The translations under genes and the position numbers were made by a program. From Bradyrhizobiaceae bacterium (GTDB lineage: Bacteria; Pseudomonadota; Alphaproteobacteria; Rhizobiales; Xanthobacteraceae), in contig CANKHA010000016.1 in the NCBI GenBank assembly GCA_947481685.1, forward strand, positions 1 through 57,535: 57,535 nucleotides of DNA. The letters run 5' to 3'. Below, one piece after another: positions 33,378-43,417 of the stretch. Under the pieces are notes generated by a model. That model did not search any database. It had not been told where the DNA came from and worked only from the letters and a program-made list of their open reading frames with translations. Every line of letters begins with the position of its first letter. The stretch's first letter is position 1.

Positions 33378-34424
33378 TTATTTTGCAAGCTCCCGAATGC
33401 GTTCTTTCAGTTCCGGCGGAGCGGAATAGACGTGGTCGAGCAGCTTGTTGATCTCCTCGCCGCCAACCGGATCGATCTCCACATTCTGCGTGTTGGCGTC
33501 GGCGAGGAATTCCGGATCTTTCATGGTGGCGTCGAAAGCCGCGCGCAGGGCTTTCACGCGATCGGGCGGAACGCCCGGTGGCAGCAGGAACGGCCGGCCC
33601 ATCACCTGCTCGGCGAAGGCGATCTCGAACAGTTGCTTGTCGGCGGGTGAACTCACGATGTCGATCGCCGTGGGCGCATCGGGGAAAACCGGATCGGCGT
33701 TGATGGTCAGCTGCATGAGCACTTTGACGTCGCCTTTCTTCACCCAGGGCATGACGCGCGAGCGATAGGCGCCGGAAGAGCCACCGGAAATTTGTCCATC
33801 GACCTCGCCGCGTTCCATCGCCAGGAGAGAGGCTTGCGATCCTTCATAGCCTTCCACTACCTTTATCTTGCTGCCGTAGAGACCGTTGAGCATGCGGGCA
33901 TAAACAGACGATGGGGAACTGCGCGTGCTGGAGCTGACGGTGATCTCCTTCTTTTTGAGATCCTCCAGCGCGTTGATCCCGGCTTCCTTGCGCACGAGGA
34001 AGAGACCGACTTCCTGCTGTCCTGAGCCCAGCCAGTGGAATTTGGTCGCGTCGTATTGAATAGACGCATTGTCGGGGTCATAGAAACGCGCCATGCCATT
34101 GTTACGCTGCAGGCCGCCCATCACGCTGCCGTCCTGTGCGGCCGTGGTGTAGAGGAAATTGGCCGCTTTCAGTCCTTCGGCGCCCCGCATGCTCTGAACA
34201 ATGATGATTGGCTGGCCAGGGATATGTCTGGGCATATGCTTGGCGAGCAGCCGGGCATAGAGATCATAGCCGCCGCCGACCGAACCCGAGATCACGAGGC
34301 TGATCCGCTTGCCGCGGTAGAACTCTTCCACCGTCTGCGCGCTGATGCTGGAAATGCCGAATAATGCCGTGAGCGCGAGTGCTGCGGCTGCGCGCCGGAT
34401 TCCTCTAGAGATTGCTTGAGTCAT
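33378..34424 (-). CDS. Bug/TctC-type receptor, orphan
   Basis: A 348-residue receptor with a signal peptide to about residue 29 (LFGISSISAQ). The core starts EFYRGKRISLVISGSVGGGYDLYARLLAKH and ends in the family tail MGRPFLLPPGVPPDRVKALRAAF. The ribosome site GGGGAAGGA lies close before the ATG. It is clearly diverged from the pair at 4654/6689. It is divergent from the M29/NicX-fold gene; the two form an insert between the radC remnants and intact radC. No TctAB genes adjoin. Confidence 0.87.
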   Translation of the reverse strand: MTQAISRGIRRAAAALALTALFGISSISAQTVEEFYRGKRISLVISGSVGGGYDLYARLLAKHMPRHIPGQPIIIVQSMRGAEGLKAANFLYTTAAQDGSVMGGLQRNNGMARFYDPDNASIQYDATKFHWLGSGQQEVGLFLVRKEAGINALEDLKKKEITVSSSTRSSPSSVYARMLNGLYGSKIKVVEGYEGSQASLLAMERGEVDGQISGGSSGAYRSRVMPWVKKGDVKVLMQLTINADPVFPDAPTAIDIVSSPADKQLFEIAFAEQVMGRPFLLPPGVPPDRVKALRAAFDATMKDPEFLADANTQNVEIDPVGGEEINKLLDHVYSAPPELKERIRELAK

Positions 34425-34712
34425 CTTTCCTTCCCCGTCTTTTATATCGTTGTCTTTCTGGAATACCCGATCAAGCCGATATTTTCCTCATTCACGCGCT
34501 ATGCGATAGGGGGAAATTGGACGAACGTGCGGGTCAGAATATTGCTGCATCGCACATTCCGCGGAGGCCGACGGGCAGGCAGGTTCGGTAGGCGAATGCC
34601 ACGTGGCGCTGCGCACCCCCTCTTTCCTGTCGAGCCGGAGAGGGGCATTCTATGTCTGAGATCGAGGACCGCGGGGAAAGCGGACGCCTGCGCAACGACA
34701 TAGGGAACGGAA

Positions 34713-35906
34713 ATGACTTATTCCTCGGCGACATACGAAGACATCCTGGCATCGAAGCACGCGAGCGCTATGCCGTCGACCGTCGTTCTTCCGCAGACAG
34801 AAACGAGACATTATTTCCAGGCCATCGACAACATGATGAAAGTCTTCGCCATCCGTCCGGGTGACGAGGTCTTGTTCCTGACCGATCCCCTCCTCGATCG
34901 CCGCGTCGTCGACGCGCTTTCCGGCATCGCCAATTCCCGCGGGGTCTTCCCGCGCGAATTCATGGCGGCTTCAACTCAGGTGACGAAGTGCCCGGACGAA
35001 GCGCGCGCGCTTATCGAAAAAGCCACGTTCGTGATCTCAACCTGGTTTGCGTCGGTCAACGACCCGCTGTTCGTGAAGCTCCGCAAGGAAAACGGTCAGC
35101 GTTGGGTCAAGATAACGTATTTCCGAAATCTCGATGCGCTGCATACACCGCAGGCACGTTTCCCCGTCGATCTCGTCGGTGAGATCATCCGCGCAACCGC
35201 GCGCATGTATCCGACCGACCATGATTTCAACATGACCTTCTCGGATCCACGCGGCACCGATCTCACGATCAAGTTCACGCCCGATATGGTGAAGAACCTG
35301 CATAGCGACAATCGCTGGCGGGGCCAGGACAAGGCAGACCAGCCGGGCTGCTACGTCCATTTCATGCCAACGCATGGTCCGAATATCTACGCGCGCACCT
35401 GCTTCAAGCGTGATCCGGGCAAGCATGCGGACATGGGCGGCATCGTCTATCCGCAATGGGCCATCGGTTTCGACAAGCCGTTTCGCGACAAAGTCGGCAT
35501 CGAATACAAGGACGATCTTGTCGTGAAGGTCCATGGCAATTCGATGGAGGCCGAGATCCTGCGTGACATGTTGGTCGGCGTGAATGCCCGCCTGCATGAA
35601 CTGGGCTGCGGCTTCAATCCAAAATATCCGCGCTTCAAAGCCTATCCGGCCGGCTCAAATGCGCCGGGCGCTCTGCATTTCGGCACCGACTCTGAACGGC
35701 CCAGCAGCTTCATGAACCAGCGCGTCCCGAAATGGGAGGAGCCGCACACGCATCAGGACTGCGTCATGTTCGACGCCACTGTGAAGGTCGGCAACGCCAC
35801 GCTGATCGACAAGGGCTTCCTGACAGCGCTGCGCGACCCCAAGGTGCGGGAAGAGGCCAGCAAATATGGCGACCCTGTTGAACTTCTCGAAAGTGTGGTG
35901 GATTAA
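34713..35906 (+). CDS. M29 aminopeptidase / NicX-fold metal-dependent enzyme
   Basis: A 397-residue protein whose C-terminal half resembles M29 aminopeptidases and 2,5-dihydroxypyridine dioxygenase (NicX). Seen: GNSMEAEILRDML (near 275), LHFGTDSERPSSFMNQ (near 325) and HTHQDCVMFD (near 348), where the His-x-Asp pair fits the metal site. The N-terminal half (RPGDEVLFLTDPLLDRRVVDAL) also suits this fold. AGGGAA lies 8 nt before the ATG. Whether it is a peptidase or a ring-cleaving enzyme is open; divergence from a carboxylate-type receptor gene favours a catabolic enzyme. Confidence 0.68.
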   Translation: MTYSSATYEDILASKHASAMPSTVVLPQTETRHYFQAIDNMMKVFAIRPGDEVLFLTDPLLDRRVVDALSGIANSRGVFPREFMAASTQVTKCPDEARALIEKATFVISTWFASVNDPLFVKLRKENGQRWVKITYFRNLDALHTPQARFPVDLVGEIIRATARMYPTDHDFNMTFSDPRGTDLTIKFTPDMVKNLHSDNRWRGQDKADQPGCYVHFMPTHGPNIYARTCFKRDPGKHADMGGIVYPQWAIGFDKPFRDKVGIEYKDDLVVKVHGNSMEAEILRDMLVGVNARLHELGCGFNPKYPRFKAYPAGSNAPGALHFGTDSERPSSFMNQRVPKWEEPHTHQDCVMFDATVKVGNATLIDKGFLTALRDPKVREEASKYGDPVELLESVVD

Positions 35907-35938
35907 GACCCGTCGCTGCACAGGCCCTCGCCCATCAA

Positions 35939-36658
35939 TCAGATCAGCTTCAGCGCTTTCAAGCTCGCATGCCCTTGCTTTCCGACAATGATGTGGTCGT
36001 GCACGGAAATGCCAAGCGGCCGCGCTACGTCGACGATCGCCTGTGTCATGTCGATGTCGGCGCGCGAGGGCGTCGGATCGCCGGACGGGTGGTTGTGCAC
36101 CAGGATAATCGCGGTGGCGCTTAACTCCAGCGCCCGCTTGATGACCTCGCGGATATAAACCGGTGTGTGATCGACGGTGCCGGTCTGCTGGACCTCGTCG
36201 GCGATCAACTGGTTGCGCTTGTCGAGGAACAGGATGCGAAACTGCTCCTTGTCGGCGAAGGCCATGGCGCTGCGGCAATAGTCGATCACCGCCGGCCCTG
36301 ACGACAGCACCGGCCGCTCTTTCACCTTGTCCCGCAACATCCGGTTGGCGGATGCGTGAATGATCTTGAATTCGGTGACGACCGCATCGCCGACGCCCTT
36401 CACCTCCCGCAGGCGGGTTTCCGGCGCGGCTATGACCTCGACGAAGGAACCGAATTTCGCCAGCAGGGTCTTGGCCAGGGGTTTTACGTCCCCACGCGGC
36501 AGCGCGCGGAACAGCAACAATTCCAGCAATTCGTAATCGCTTAGCGCATTGGCGCCGGCCTCACGGAAGCGATTGCGCAGCCGCTCGCGATGGCCGTGAT
36601 AATGCGGCTCGGCTTCCGCGGTTTTGACCGGACCTTCAGCGAGATGATCGCTCGACAT
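35939..36658 (-). CDS. radC: RadC/JAB-domain protein
   Basis: A 239-residue protein with an N-terminal helix-hairpin-helix part ([25 protein letters not shown]) and a C-terminal JAB/JAMM domain with the metal motif [16 protein letters not shown] (about 186-201). The family was once linked to DNA repair, but its true role is uncertain. I start at the ATG at 36658, with GAGGAG upstream; the frame is open to 36724. The 3' end is partly copied twice near 33.2 kb. Confidence 0.92.
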   Translation of the reverse strand: MSSDHLAEGPVKTAEAEPHYHGHRERLRNRFREAGANALSDYELLELLLFRALPRGDVKPLAKTLLAKFGSFVEVIAAPETRLREVKGVGDAVVTEFKIIHASANRMLRDKVKERPVLSSGPAVIDYCRSAMAFADKEQFRILFLDKRNQLIADEVQQTGTVDHTPVYIREVIKRALELSATAIILVHNHPSGDPTPSRADIDMTQAIVDVARPLGISVHDHIIVGKQGHASLKALKLI

Positions 36659-36740
36659 ACGCACGCCGCTCCTCGAGGCATGACTCGACAGCCCTATTAA
36701 AAGGGTTTGGCGACACACTAACAAGTCCTGGAGGGAAGGC

Positions 36741-37565
36741 TCAGACGTTATAAGGCGGCTTGTCGTAGCCCTTGGGCGAGGTGGTGAAGATCTCCACGCC
36801 GGTCTCCGTCACGCCCACCGTGTGCTCGAACTGCGCCGAGAGCGAGCGGTCGCGGGTCACAGCGGTCCAGCCGTCGGCCAGCACCTTCACATGCGGACGG
36901 CCGAGATTGATCATCGGCTCCACCGTGAAGAACATGCCGGGCTTCAGCACCGCGCCTTCGCCGGGCGTTCCGATGTGAACGATATTTGGCTCGTCGTGGA
37001 ACAGGCGGCCGAGGCCATGGCCGCAGAAGTCGCGCACCACGCTCATGTGCTGCGCTTCGACAAAGGGCTGGATCGCGGCGCCGATGTCGCCGGTGGTCTT
37101 GCCCGGCGCGATCGCGGCAATGCCGAGCATCATCGCCTCATACGTGACTTCGATCAGCCGCTCGGCGCGGCGCGGAATTTCACCCACCGGGTACATGCGA
37201 CTGGAATCGCCATGCCATCCATCAACGATCAGCGTCACATCGACATTGACCATGTCGCCTTCCCGCAACGGCTTCTCGTTCGGGATGCCGTGACAGACCA
37301 CGTGGTTGACCGACGTGCAGGTCGCGTGGCGATAGCCGCGATACATCACGGTTGCGGGAATGGCTTTGTGATCGAGGGCGAAGTCCTGCACCAGCTGGTT
37401 GATATGCGCGGTGCTGACGCCGGGTTTCACCTCGCCCACAAGCATGTCGAGGCATTCCGCCGTGAGGCGGCCGGCCTTGCGCATACGCTCAAAAGCTTCC
37501 TTGCCGTGGAGCTTGATTTGCCCGGTCTTGCGCAGGGGCGAGACTGCGGCCTCAACATAATTCAT
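36741..37565 (-). CDS. map: methionine aminopeptidase, type I
   Basis: A 274-residue pita-bread enzyme that removes the initiator Met. Metal and catalytic residues are visible in [18 protein letters not shown] (two Asp, about 113-130), [14 protein letters not shown] (His near 187) and [10 protein letters not shown] (Glu near 220), with the last Glu in [14 protein letters not shown]. Housekeeping gene between radC and sfsA. Confidence 0.96.
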   Translation of the reverse strand: MNYVEAAVSPLRKTGQIKLHGKEAFERMRKAGRLTAECLDMLVGEVKPGVSTAHINQLVQDFALDHKAIPATVMYRGYRHATCTSVNHVVCHGIPNEKPLREGDMVNVDVTLIVDGWHGDSSRMYPVGEIPRRAERLIEVTYEAMMLGIAAIAPGKTTGDIGAAIQPFVEAQHMSVVRDFCGHGLGRLFHDEPNIVHIGTPGEGAVLKPGMFFTVEPMINLGRPHVKVLADGWTAVTRDRSLSAQFEHTVGVTETGVEIFTTSPKGYDKPPYNV

Positions 37566-37659
37566 CGCGGAACCATCAGTGGATTATGACCAAGAATGTA
37601 AGGCCTTGGCGGCTTAGCGCAAGCAGGGATCGCGCATAGGCGATATCCTGCCGCAGCGG

Positions 37660-38373
37660 TCAGGCCACCATGGGAACCGGCTTGCCAACGGCGATGCCCT
37701 CGCGAGAAATCTTGCAGCGGTAGGCGATGGCTTCCAAGCCTGCTGCCCGGGCCCGTGCGAAGCCCCTGGCGTAGGCCGGGTCGAGATCGGCGGCGAGGGC
37801 GAAGCGTTCTGCCGAACCGACCTGGATCAGGTACAGCATGACCGCACGGTGTCCTTGCGCCACCATGTCGGCCAGTTCGTCGAGATGCTTGGCGCCCCGG
37901 GCGGTAACGCAATCCGGAAATTCGGCGAGCCCGCGCTGGCGCATCAGGTGGACGTTCTTGACCTCGACGTAGCAGAGCGGCCGGTCAGGACTTTCCAGCA
38001 GGAAATCGACGCGGGAGTTTTTGCCGTATTTTACCTCACGACGAACGGAAGCGTATCCCGTCAATTCGGAGATGACGCCTTCGGCAATGGCTTCAGCGAC
38101 GATGCCGTTGGGATGACCGGTGTTGACGCCGACAAGTTCGAGGCTTGAACCGAAGTCGACCTCCACAAGCTCCCAGCTATAGGGAAGCTTGCGCTTGAGG
38201 TTGTCTGACTTCGACAGCCAGACCCGCGCGCCGGCTGCATTCAGACCGATCATTGCGCCGGGATTGGCGACATGCACGGTGATTTCCTCGCCATTGGGCA
38301 TGACCACATCGGCGAGGAAGCGCTTGTAGCGCCGCACCAGCGTGGCGGGGATCAGGGGGGTGGGGAAGCGCAT
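37660..38373 (-). CDS. sfsA: SfsA family protein (sugar-fermentation stimulation protein A)
   Basis: 237 residues. Seen: [10 protein letters not shown] near the start (OB-like, nucleic-acid-binding part), [11 protein letters not shown] (about 34-44) and the nuclease-like [15 protein letters not shown] (about 140-148) and [13 protein letters not shown]. The ATG shares one base with the stop of the mscS gene (TAATG). The function is not settled in the family. Confidence 0.93.
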   Translation of the reverse strand: MRFPTPLIPATLVRRYKRFLADVVMPNGEEITVHVANPGAMIGLNAAGARVWLSKSDNLKRKLPYSWELVEVDFGSSLELVGVNTGHPNGIVAEAIAEGVISELTGYASVRREVKYGKNSRVDFLLESPDRPLCYVEVKNVHLMRQRGLAEFPDCVTARGAKHLDELADMVAQGHRAVMLYLIQVGSAERFALAADLDPAYARGFARARAAGLEAIAYRCKISREGIAVGKPVPMVA

Positions 38374-39623
38374 TACGCGGGGATCTTGATGCCTTCGCGC
38401 TGGAAGGCGTCCCACAGGGCGAACAACACCGCGCTTTTGACATTGGTGGCGCCTTCGATCGGATCGTTGATCCAGAAGCGCAGCGAGAAATCGAACGTCT
38501 TGCCACTGAAGCCGGTGAAGTGACATTCCGCCGCCGGCGATTTCATGATGCGCGGCACCGCCGCCACCGTCTCCAAAGCCACGCGCTGGATGTGGTGCGG
38601 GTCGCCCGCCATTTCGGTGCTGAAATTCACGTCCAGCCGAATGTCGTTTTTGGAATAGGACCAGTTCACAACCCGCTGGGTGACGAGTTCTTCGTTGGGG
38701 ATCAGAACCTCACGGCCGTCATGGGTGCACACCGACGTGTAGCGGGCGCCCATGGTGACGATCCAGCCGAAGTTGTCACCGGTGCTGATCACGTCGCCGG
38801 GTTTGATAGACTTGTCCGCCAGCAGAATGATTCCGCTGACCAGATTGGAGACGATCTTCTGCAGGCCGAGGCCGACGCCGACGCCGACCGCGCCGGAGAA
38901 CAGCGCGAGCGCCGAAATGTCGATGCCGACCGAGCTCAGCACGATCATGACGGCGAGGGCCAGCAGGGCAAGCCGGATGATTTTTCCGATCAACACCTGA
39001 AGCGAAGGCGTGAGGTCGGCCGAGCGCTTGACGCGTTTATCGACGAAGTCTCCGGCGGAGGAGGCGGCCCAAAGGCCAATCAGGAGGAGGACAGATGTCT
39101 TGAGCAGCAGCAGCGGCGTCAGGCGCAAGCCGCCGAGATTGATCGACATCGAATCGAGGAAGGACGAGACCGGCTCCAGCAGGCCGAGGATACTCAGCGC
39201 GGCCAGTGTCCACGCCGAAGTGACGACCACGCGATAGACGAACTGGTTCCTGATCAGCTTGGCGGTGAAGGCGATCACAATCCAGGCGGTGGCGAGCTTG
39301 GCCGCGACGGCAATGAGGTAGCTGCGAGGGTGCGCCGTCAGCGCCACCATCGTCGCGCGCATGGAAATGGTCAGCAGCAGGAAAACGATAGTGCCGAAAT
39401 TTTCGGCAATGCTGAGCAAGAGCCGGCGCAGAAACCGCGGCCAGTTCTGCGCCAGCGTATCCACGTCTACACGACGGCGAAACAATGCGCCGAGAAGCGC
39501 GCTGACGATCACCGCCAGCAGGATCAACCCGATCTGGATCGGTAGCCAGATCGTCGTGAATTCGGCGCCGACGGCCCGGGCGGCGTCCCTCAGGCCTTCC
39601 ACGAGTTGTTGGAGTTCTTCCAT
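38373..39623 (-). CDS. MscS-family mechanosensitive channel
   Basis: A 416-residue channel with about four to five N-terminal membrane helices, then the pore helix region [37 protein letters not shown] (glycine/alanine-rich, TM3-like) and the cytoplasmic beta domain [35 protein letters not shown]. It releases solutes on osmotic downshock. GGAG lies 7 nt before the ATG. Cotranscribed with sfsA. Confidence 0.93.
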   Translation of the reverse strand: MEELQQLVEGLRDAARAVGAEFTTIWLPIQIGLILLAVIVSALLGALFRRRVDVDTLAQNWPRFLRRLLLSIAENFGTIVFLLLTISMRATMVALTAHPRSYLIAVAAKLATAWIVIAFTAKLIRNQFVYRVVVTSAWTLAALSILGLLEPVSSFLDSMSINLGGLRLTPLLLLKTSVLLLIGLWAASSAGDFVDKRVKRSADLTPSLQVLIGKIIRLALLALAVMIVLSSVGIDISALALFSGAVGVGVGLGLQKIVSNLVSGIILLADKSIKPGDVISTGDNFGWIVTMGARYTSVCTHDGREVLIPNEELVTQRVVNWSYSKNDIRLDVNFSTEMAGDPHHIQRVALETVAAVPRIMKSPAAECHFTGFSGKTFDFSLRFWINDPIEGATNVKSAVLFALWDAFQREGIKIPA

Positions 39624-39791
39624 TCCGGCTCCTGCGATCAGGTGCGAACATGATCAGATTCGCGCCACGCTGATAACCAGCGCGACCGCTTGACACAATG
39701 CATCCTGGCTAAGGTTCAACTACGACATTTTATGGCGGCATTCTAAGGTGATAATGATACCGTCCCAGTCTTTCTGAAGGCCCACCCATCG

Positions 39792-41498
39792 ATGCATTCA
39801 ACCGCGCTTATGTCGACCATTGTCATGGGGCTGGTACTGGCCTTTGGATTTGGCCTTTTGGCGCAGCGGCTGCGGATGTCGCCGCTGGTCGGCTACCTGG
39901 TCGCCGGCATCTTGATGGGGCCTTTTACACCCGGATTCGTGGGCGACCAGAATATCGCCGACCAGCTGGCCGAGATCGGCGTGATCCTGCTGATGTTCGG
40001 GGTAGGGCTGCATTTCTCCCTCGATGACCTGTTGTCGGTGCGCGGTATTGCGATCCCCGGCGCGGTGGCGCAGATCGCCGCGGCGACGGTGCTCGGCATG
40101 GGGATGGCCCACTTCCTCGGCTGGGGGCTCGGGGCGGGGCTGGTGTTCGGCCTTGCGCTTTCCACGGCAAGCACGGTGGTGCTGCTTCGCGCTTTGCAGG
40201 AACGCCGGCTTCTGGAAACCGAGCGCGGCAAGATCGCCATCGGCTGGCTGATCGTCGAAGACATCGCGATGGTGCTTGCCCTTGTGCTGCTGCCTGCCAT
40301 GGCCGGGCTGCTGAGGGGCACCGAAGCCGCGGGCGGCTATGAGGCACTTGCGATGCCGGTGCTGATCACGCTCGGCAAGGTTGCGGCCTTCATCGCCTTC
40401 ATGCTGATCGTGGGGCGGCGCGTCATTCCGTGGGTCCTGCACTACGTGGCCCATACCGGCTCGCGCGAATTGTTCCGGCTGGCGGTGCTGGCGGTAGCGC
40501 TCGGCGTGGCCGCGGGAGCATCCACGCTGTTCGGCGTTTCGTTCGCGCTCGGTGCCTTCTTCGCCGGCATGGTGCTGAGCGAGTCGGAACTGAGCCAGCG
40601 TGCGGCAAACGAAACCCTGCCGTTGCGCGATGCCTTCGCCGTGCTGTTCTTCGTGTCGGTCGGTATGCTGGTCGATCCGGTGATCGTGCTGCAGCAGCCG
40701 CTGTCGTTGCTCGCGACCGTGCTCATCATCATGTTCGGCAAGTCGATTGTCGCTTTTGGGATCGTGCGGCTCTTCGGCTATCCGACGCTGACCGCGGCGA
40801 CAGTATCGGCAAGCCTCACGCAGATCGGCGAGTTTTCCTTCATCCTCGCCGGGCTAGGCGTTTCGCTACAGCTCCTTCCGGCAGAGGGCCGCGATCTCAT
40901 CCTGGCCGGTGCGATCATATCGATCGTGTTGAACCCGCTCTGCTTCACCGCGCTCGACTGGTTCACCCGGCAGAACGGCGACAAGCCGGCCCAGCCCGGC
41001 ACTCCGGTCGAGGAAAGCAAACCCGGTCGCGAACCGATCCGCCACACCGAACTGACGGGCCATGTGGTGCTGGTCGGTCATGGCCGCGTCGGCAGCTACA
41101 TCAAGGCCCGGCTGAAGGAGATTGGCGTTCCGTGCCTCGTGATCGAGGACGATATCGACATCGCCAAGCGTCTGCGCGACGCGGGAGAAGAGGTCATCAC
41201 CGGCAATGCCGCCGATCCGGAAGTGGTCGAGGCCTGCAACCTTGCCGGGGCGCGCTGCCTGCTGGTGGCGATTCCCGATGCCTTCGAGGGCGGGCAGGTG
41301 GTGGCGCAGGCCCGCAAAATCAGCGCCTCCCTGCCGATCATCGCGCGGGCGCATTCCGAGGAAGAGGTCGCGCATCTGAACAAGCACGGCGCCACGCAGG
41401 TCGTGATGGGCGAGCACGAAATCGCCAAGGCCATGGTGGCCAGTTTGCCGCAGGCGGTTTCCGCTGCGGACGGTGGCAAAACTTCACCCGATCTTTGA
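39792..41498 (+). CDS. CPA2-family cation/proton antiporter with TrkA-N domain (YbaL/KefB-like)
   Basis: A 568-residue antiporter: a 12-helix exchanger domain (start RMSPLVGYLVAGILMGPFTPG, GVILLMFGVGLHFS) and a C-terminal RCK/TrkA-N domain from about residue 415 with the Rossmann motif VLVGHGRVGSYI. It exports K+ or Na+ for protons, possibly gated by nucleotide or glutathione adducts. Another start at 39810 is possible. A second antiporter of another family follows. Confidence 0.92.
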   Translation: MHSTALMSTIVMGLVLAFGFGLLAQRLRMSPLVGYLVAGILMGPFTPGFVGDQNIADQLAEIGVILLMFGVGLHFSLDDLLSVRGIAIPGAVAQIAAATVLGMGMAHFLGWGLGAGLVFGLALSTASTVVLLRALQERRLLETERGKIAIGWLIVEDIAMVLALVLLPAMAGLLRGTEAAGGYEALAMPVLITLGKVAAFIAFMLIVGRRVIPWVLHYVAHTGSRELFRLAVLAVALGVAAGASTLFGVSFALGAFFAGMVLSESELSQRAANETLPLRDAFAVLFFVSVGMLVDPVIVLQQPLSLLATVLIIMFGKSIVAFGIVRLFGYPTLTAATVSASLTQIGEFSFILAGLGVSLQLLPAEGRDLILAGAIISIVLNPLCFTALDWFTRQNGDKPAQPGTPVEESKPGREPIRHTELTGHVVLVGHGRVGSYIKARLKEIGVPCLVIEDDIDIAKRLRDAGEEVITGNAADPEVVEACNLAGARCLLVAIPDAFEGGQVVAQARKISASLPIIARAHSEEEVAHLNKHGATQVVMGEHEIAKAMVASLPQAVSAADGGKTSPDL

Positions 41499-41546
41499 TT
41501 TTACATTGTCGTACCGGCATCAGGCCCGCATTAACATATTAACTTG

Positions 41547-41619
41547 GCGCATGATCTTATCGGCGAACCGGTTTCCATCCCGGATCGAGTCCGGGACAGG
41601 CTTTCGCCGGATCATGCGC
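41547..41619. repeat. extragenic palindromic repeat, family A copy 2
   Basis: A 73-nt palindrome with outer arms GCGCATGATC / GATCATGCGC, inner CGGCGAA / TTCGCCG and a central TCCCGGA-N5-TCCGGGA hairpin. It matches the design of copy 1 at 11934. It lies between the two antiporter genes, just before the ribosome site of the second. Confidence 0.7.
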
Positions 41620-41644
41620 GTGGGCAAAGGAGGAATTGGACTGA

Positions 41645-43414
41645 ATGGCTTCGGTTGACGCGCTCAGCATTGCTATCCTGTTTGGAGCGCTTCTGGCTCT
41701 GGCCGGCATTCTGTCCAGCCTTGTGGCGCTCCGTTTCGGCGCGCCTTTGCTGCTCATTTTCCTTCTGCTGGGCCTGCTGGCGGGCGAATCCGGATTTGGC
41801 GGCATCAAGTTCGACGACGTCGGTTCGCTCTATGTCGTCGGCTCTATCGCGCTCGCCCTGATCCTGTTCGACGGTGGGTTGCGGACAAAGCTGAATACCT
41901 TCCGCAGCGTGCTGAAACCCGCAGCGGCGCTCGCCACCTTTGGTGTGCTGCTGACGGCGGTTTTCACCGCGCCCGCGGTGATGCTGCTGTTCGGATTCCA
42001 CTGGATGGAGGCCCTGCTGGTCGGTGCGCTGCTGGCTTCCACTGATGCTGCGGCGGTGTTCTTCCTGATCCATGCGCGCGGCCTGCGCCTGCGGCCCCGC
42101 GTCGGGGCGACGCTCGAAGTCGAATCCGGGATCAACGACCCGTTTGCCATCCTGCTCACGCTGATCCTGGTCGAATTTCTGGTGAAGGGTGACCAGACCT
42201 GGCAGCACGTTGTTCTGACCTTCGTGCAGGAGGTCGGTATCGGCGCGATTGTCGGCGCGGCGGGCGGCTGGGCGATTGTGCTTGTGCTGAACCGGCTGTC
42301 GCTGCCGCAAGGGCTTCACGCGCCATTCGTGACCATGGGCGCGCTGGTGATCTTCGGTATAGCCGCGGTGATGCACGCTTCGGGCTTCCTCGCGGTCTAT
42401 CTGGCAGGGTTGATCGTTGGGAACCGGCCGACGCGTGCACATAACACCGTCGTCGTGTTTCTCGACGCCATCACATGGCTTGCGCAAATCGCGATGTTCA
42501 CATTGCTGGGCCTGCTTGCCTGGCCGAGCAGGCTGCCCGCGACGATCCTCGCATCGCTCGTTGTCGCTGCCGTTCTGATGGTGATTGCGCGTCCGGCGGC
42601 AGTGTTCCTGTCGTTGCTTCCTTTCCGCTATCCCAATCGCGAGAAGGTTTTCGTGTCCTGGGTCGGCTTGCGCGGCGCCGTCAGCGTCTTTCTGGCGTCG
42701 ATTCCGCTGTTGGTCGGTATGCCCAATGCGCCAATCTATTTCGACATCGCCTTTGTCGTGGTAGTGACGTCGCTGCTGATTCAGGGCTGGACCATCGCTC
42801 CTTTCGCCCGCCGGCTCGGCCTGACATTGCCGCCGCTCAATCGCCTGCCGCGCCGCATCGAACTCGATCTGCCCGGACAGCTCGGGCAGGAGCTTGTCGG
42901 CTACGCGGTCGGCGCCAATAGTCCCTACTTGCGGCGCCGCCTGATTCCTTCATGGGCCAAACCAACGCTGCTGGTGCGCAACGAACAAGTGCTGCCGGCG
43001 TCGGAGAGCGACGACGTCCAGGTCGGCGACTATGTCTATTTGCTGGCGCCGCCGGAAAAAGCCGAAGCGCTCGACCGCTTCTTCATCAACATGCCGGCCC
43101 CCTCCAAACCGGACGCAGGAGCGCTCGGTGACTTCTTCGTGTCCGGCGAGGTCTCGCTTGGATTGATCGCCGAAACCTATGGCTTGCAGATCGCTGCGGG
43201 TGATGCCGGAATGACAGTGGCGGAGGATTTTGCGGCGCATTTGATGCGGCCCGCGAAACAGGGCGATTTGTTGCCGCTCGGATCGATCGCGCTGATTGCG
43301 CATACGGTAGTGGAGGGCAAGGTGACCAACGTGGGCTTGCGCCTGGCGGATAGCGATACCGAAAAACCGCATTCGAGGATTGAGCGCGTCAAAAACTGGA
43401 TGAAGAATCTCTGA
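41645..43414 (+). CDS. CPA1-family potassium/proton antiporter (NhaP2/CvrA-like)
   Basis: A 589-residue protein: a 12-13-helix exchanger with LFDGGLRTKLNTFR (about 75-88), STDAAAVFFLIHARGL and the acidic pair in EVESGINDPFAILLT (about 159-173), then TrkA-C and CorC-like cytoplasmic domains in the last 190 residues. NhaP2-type proteins export K+ at high cytoplasmic potassium. AAAGGAGG lies about 11 nt before the ATG. The palindromic repeat upstream may separate it from the first antiporter. Confidence 0.92.
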   Translation: MASVDALSIAILFGALLALAGILSSLVALRFGAPLLLIFLLLGLLAGESGFGGIKFDDVGSLYVVGSIALALILFDGGLRTKLNTFRSVLKPAAALATFGVLLTAVFTAPAVMLLFGFHWMEALLVGALLASTDAAAVFFLIHARGLRLRPRVGATLEVESGINDPFAILLTLILVEFLVKGDQTWQHVVLTFVQEVGIGAIVGAAGGWAIVLVLNRLSLPQGLHAPFVTMGALVIFGIAAVMHASGFLAVYLAGLIVGNRPTRAHNTVVVFLDAITWLAQIAMFTLLGLLAWPSRLPATILASLVVAAVLMVIARPAAVFLSLLPFRYPNREKVFVSWVGLRGAVSVFLASIPLLVGMPNAPIYFDIAFVVVVTSLLIQGWTIAPFARRLGLTLPPLNRLPRRIELDLPGQLGQELVGYAVGANSPYLRRRLIPSWAKPTLLVRNEQVLPASESDDVQVGDYVYLLAPPEKAEALDRFFINMPAPSKPDAGALGDFFVSGEVSLGLIAETYGLQIAAGDAGMTVAEDFAAHLMRPAKQGDLLPLGSIALIAHTVVEGKVTNVGLRLADSDTEKPHSRIERVKNWMKNL

Positions 43415-43417
43415 CGC

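Noticed and set aside
34652-34864. Short frame with a GAGAGGGG ribosome site before the M29/NicX-fold gene
   Set aside because: It overlaps the start of the real gene in another frame and its product has no recognisable features.
41578-41596. TCCCGGA-TCGAG-TCCGGGA taken as a terminator or a tRNA arm
   Set aside because: It is the core of the palindromic repeat; there is no T run and no tRNA fold around it.
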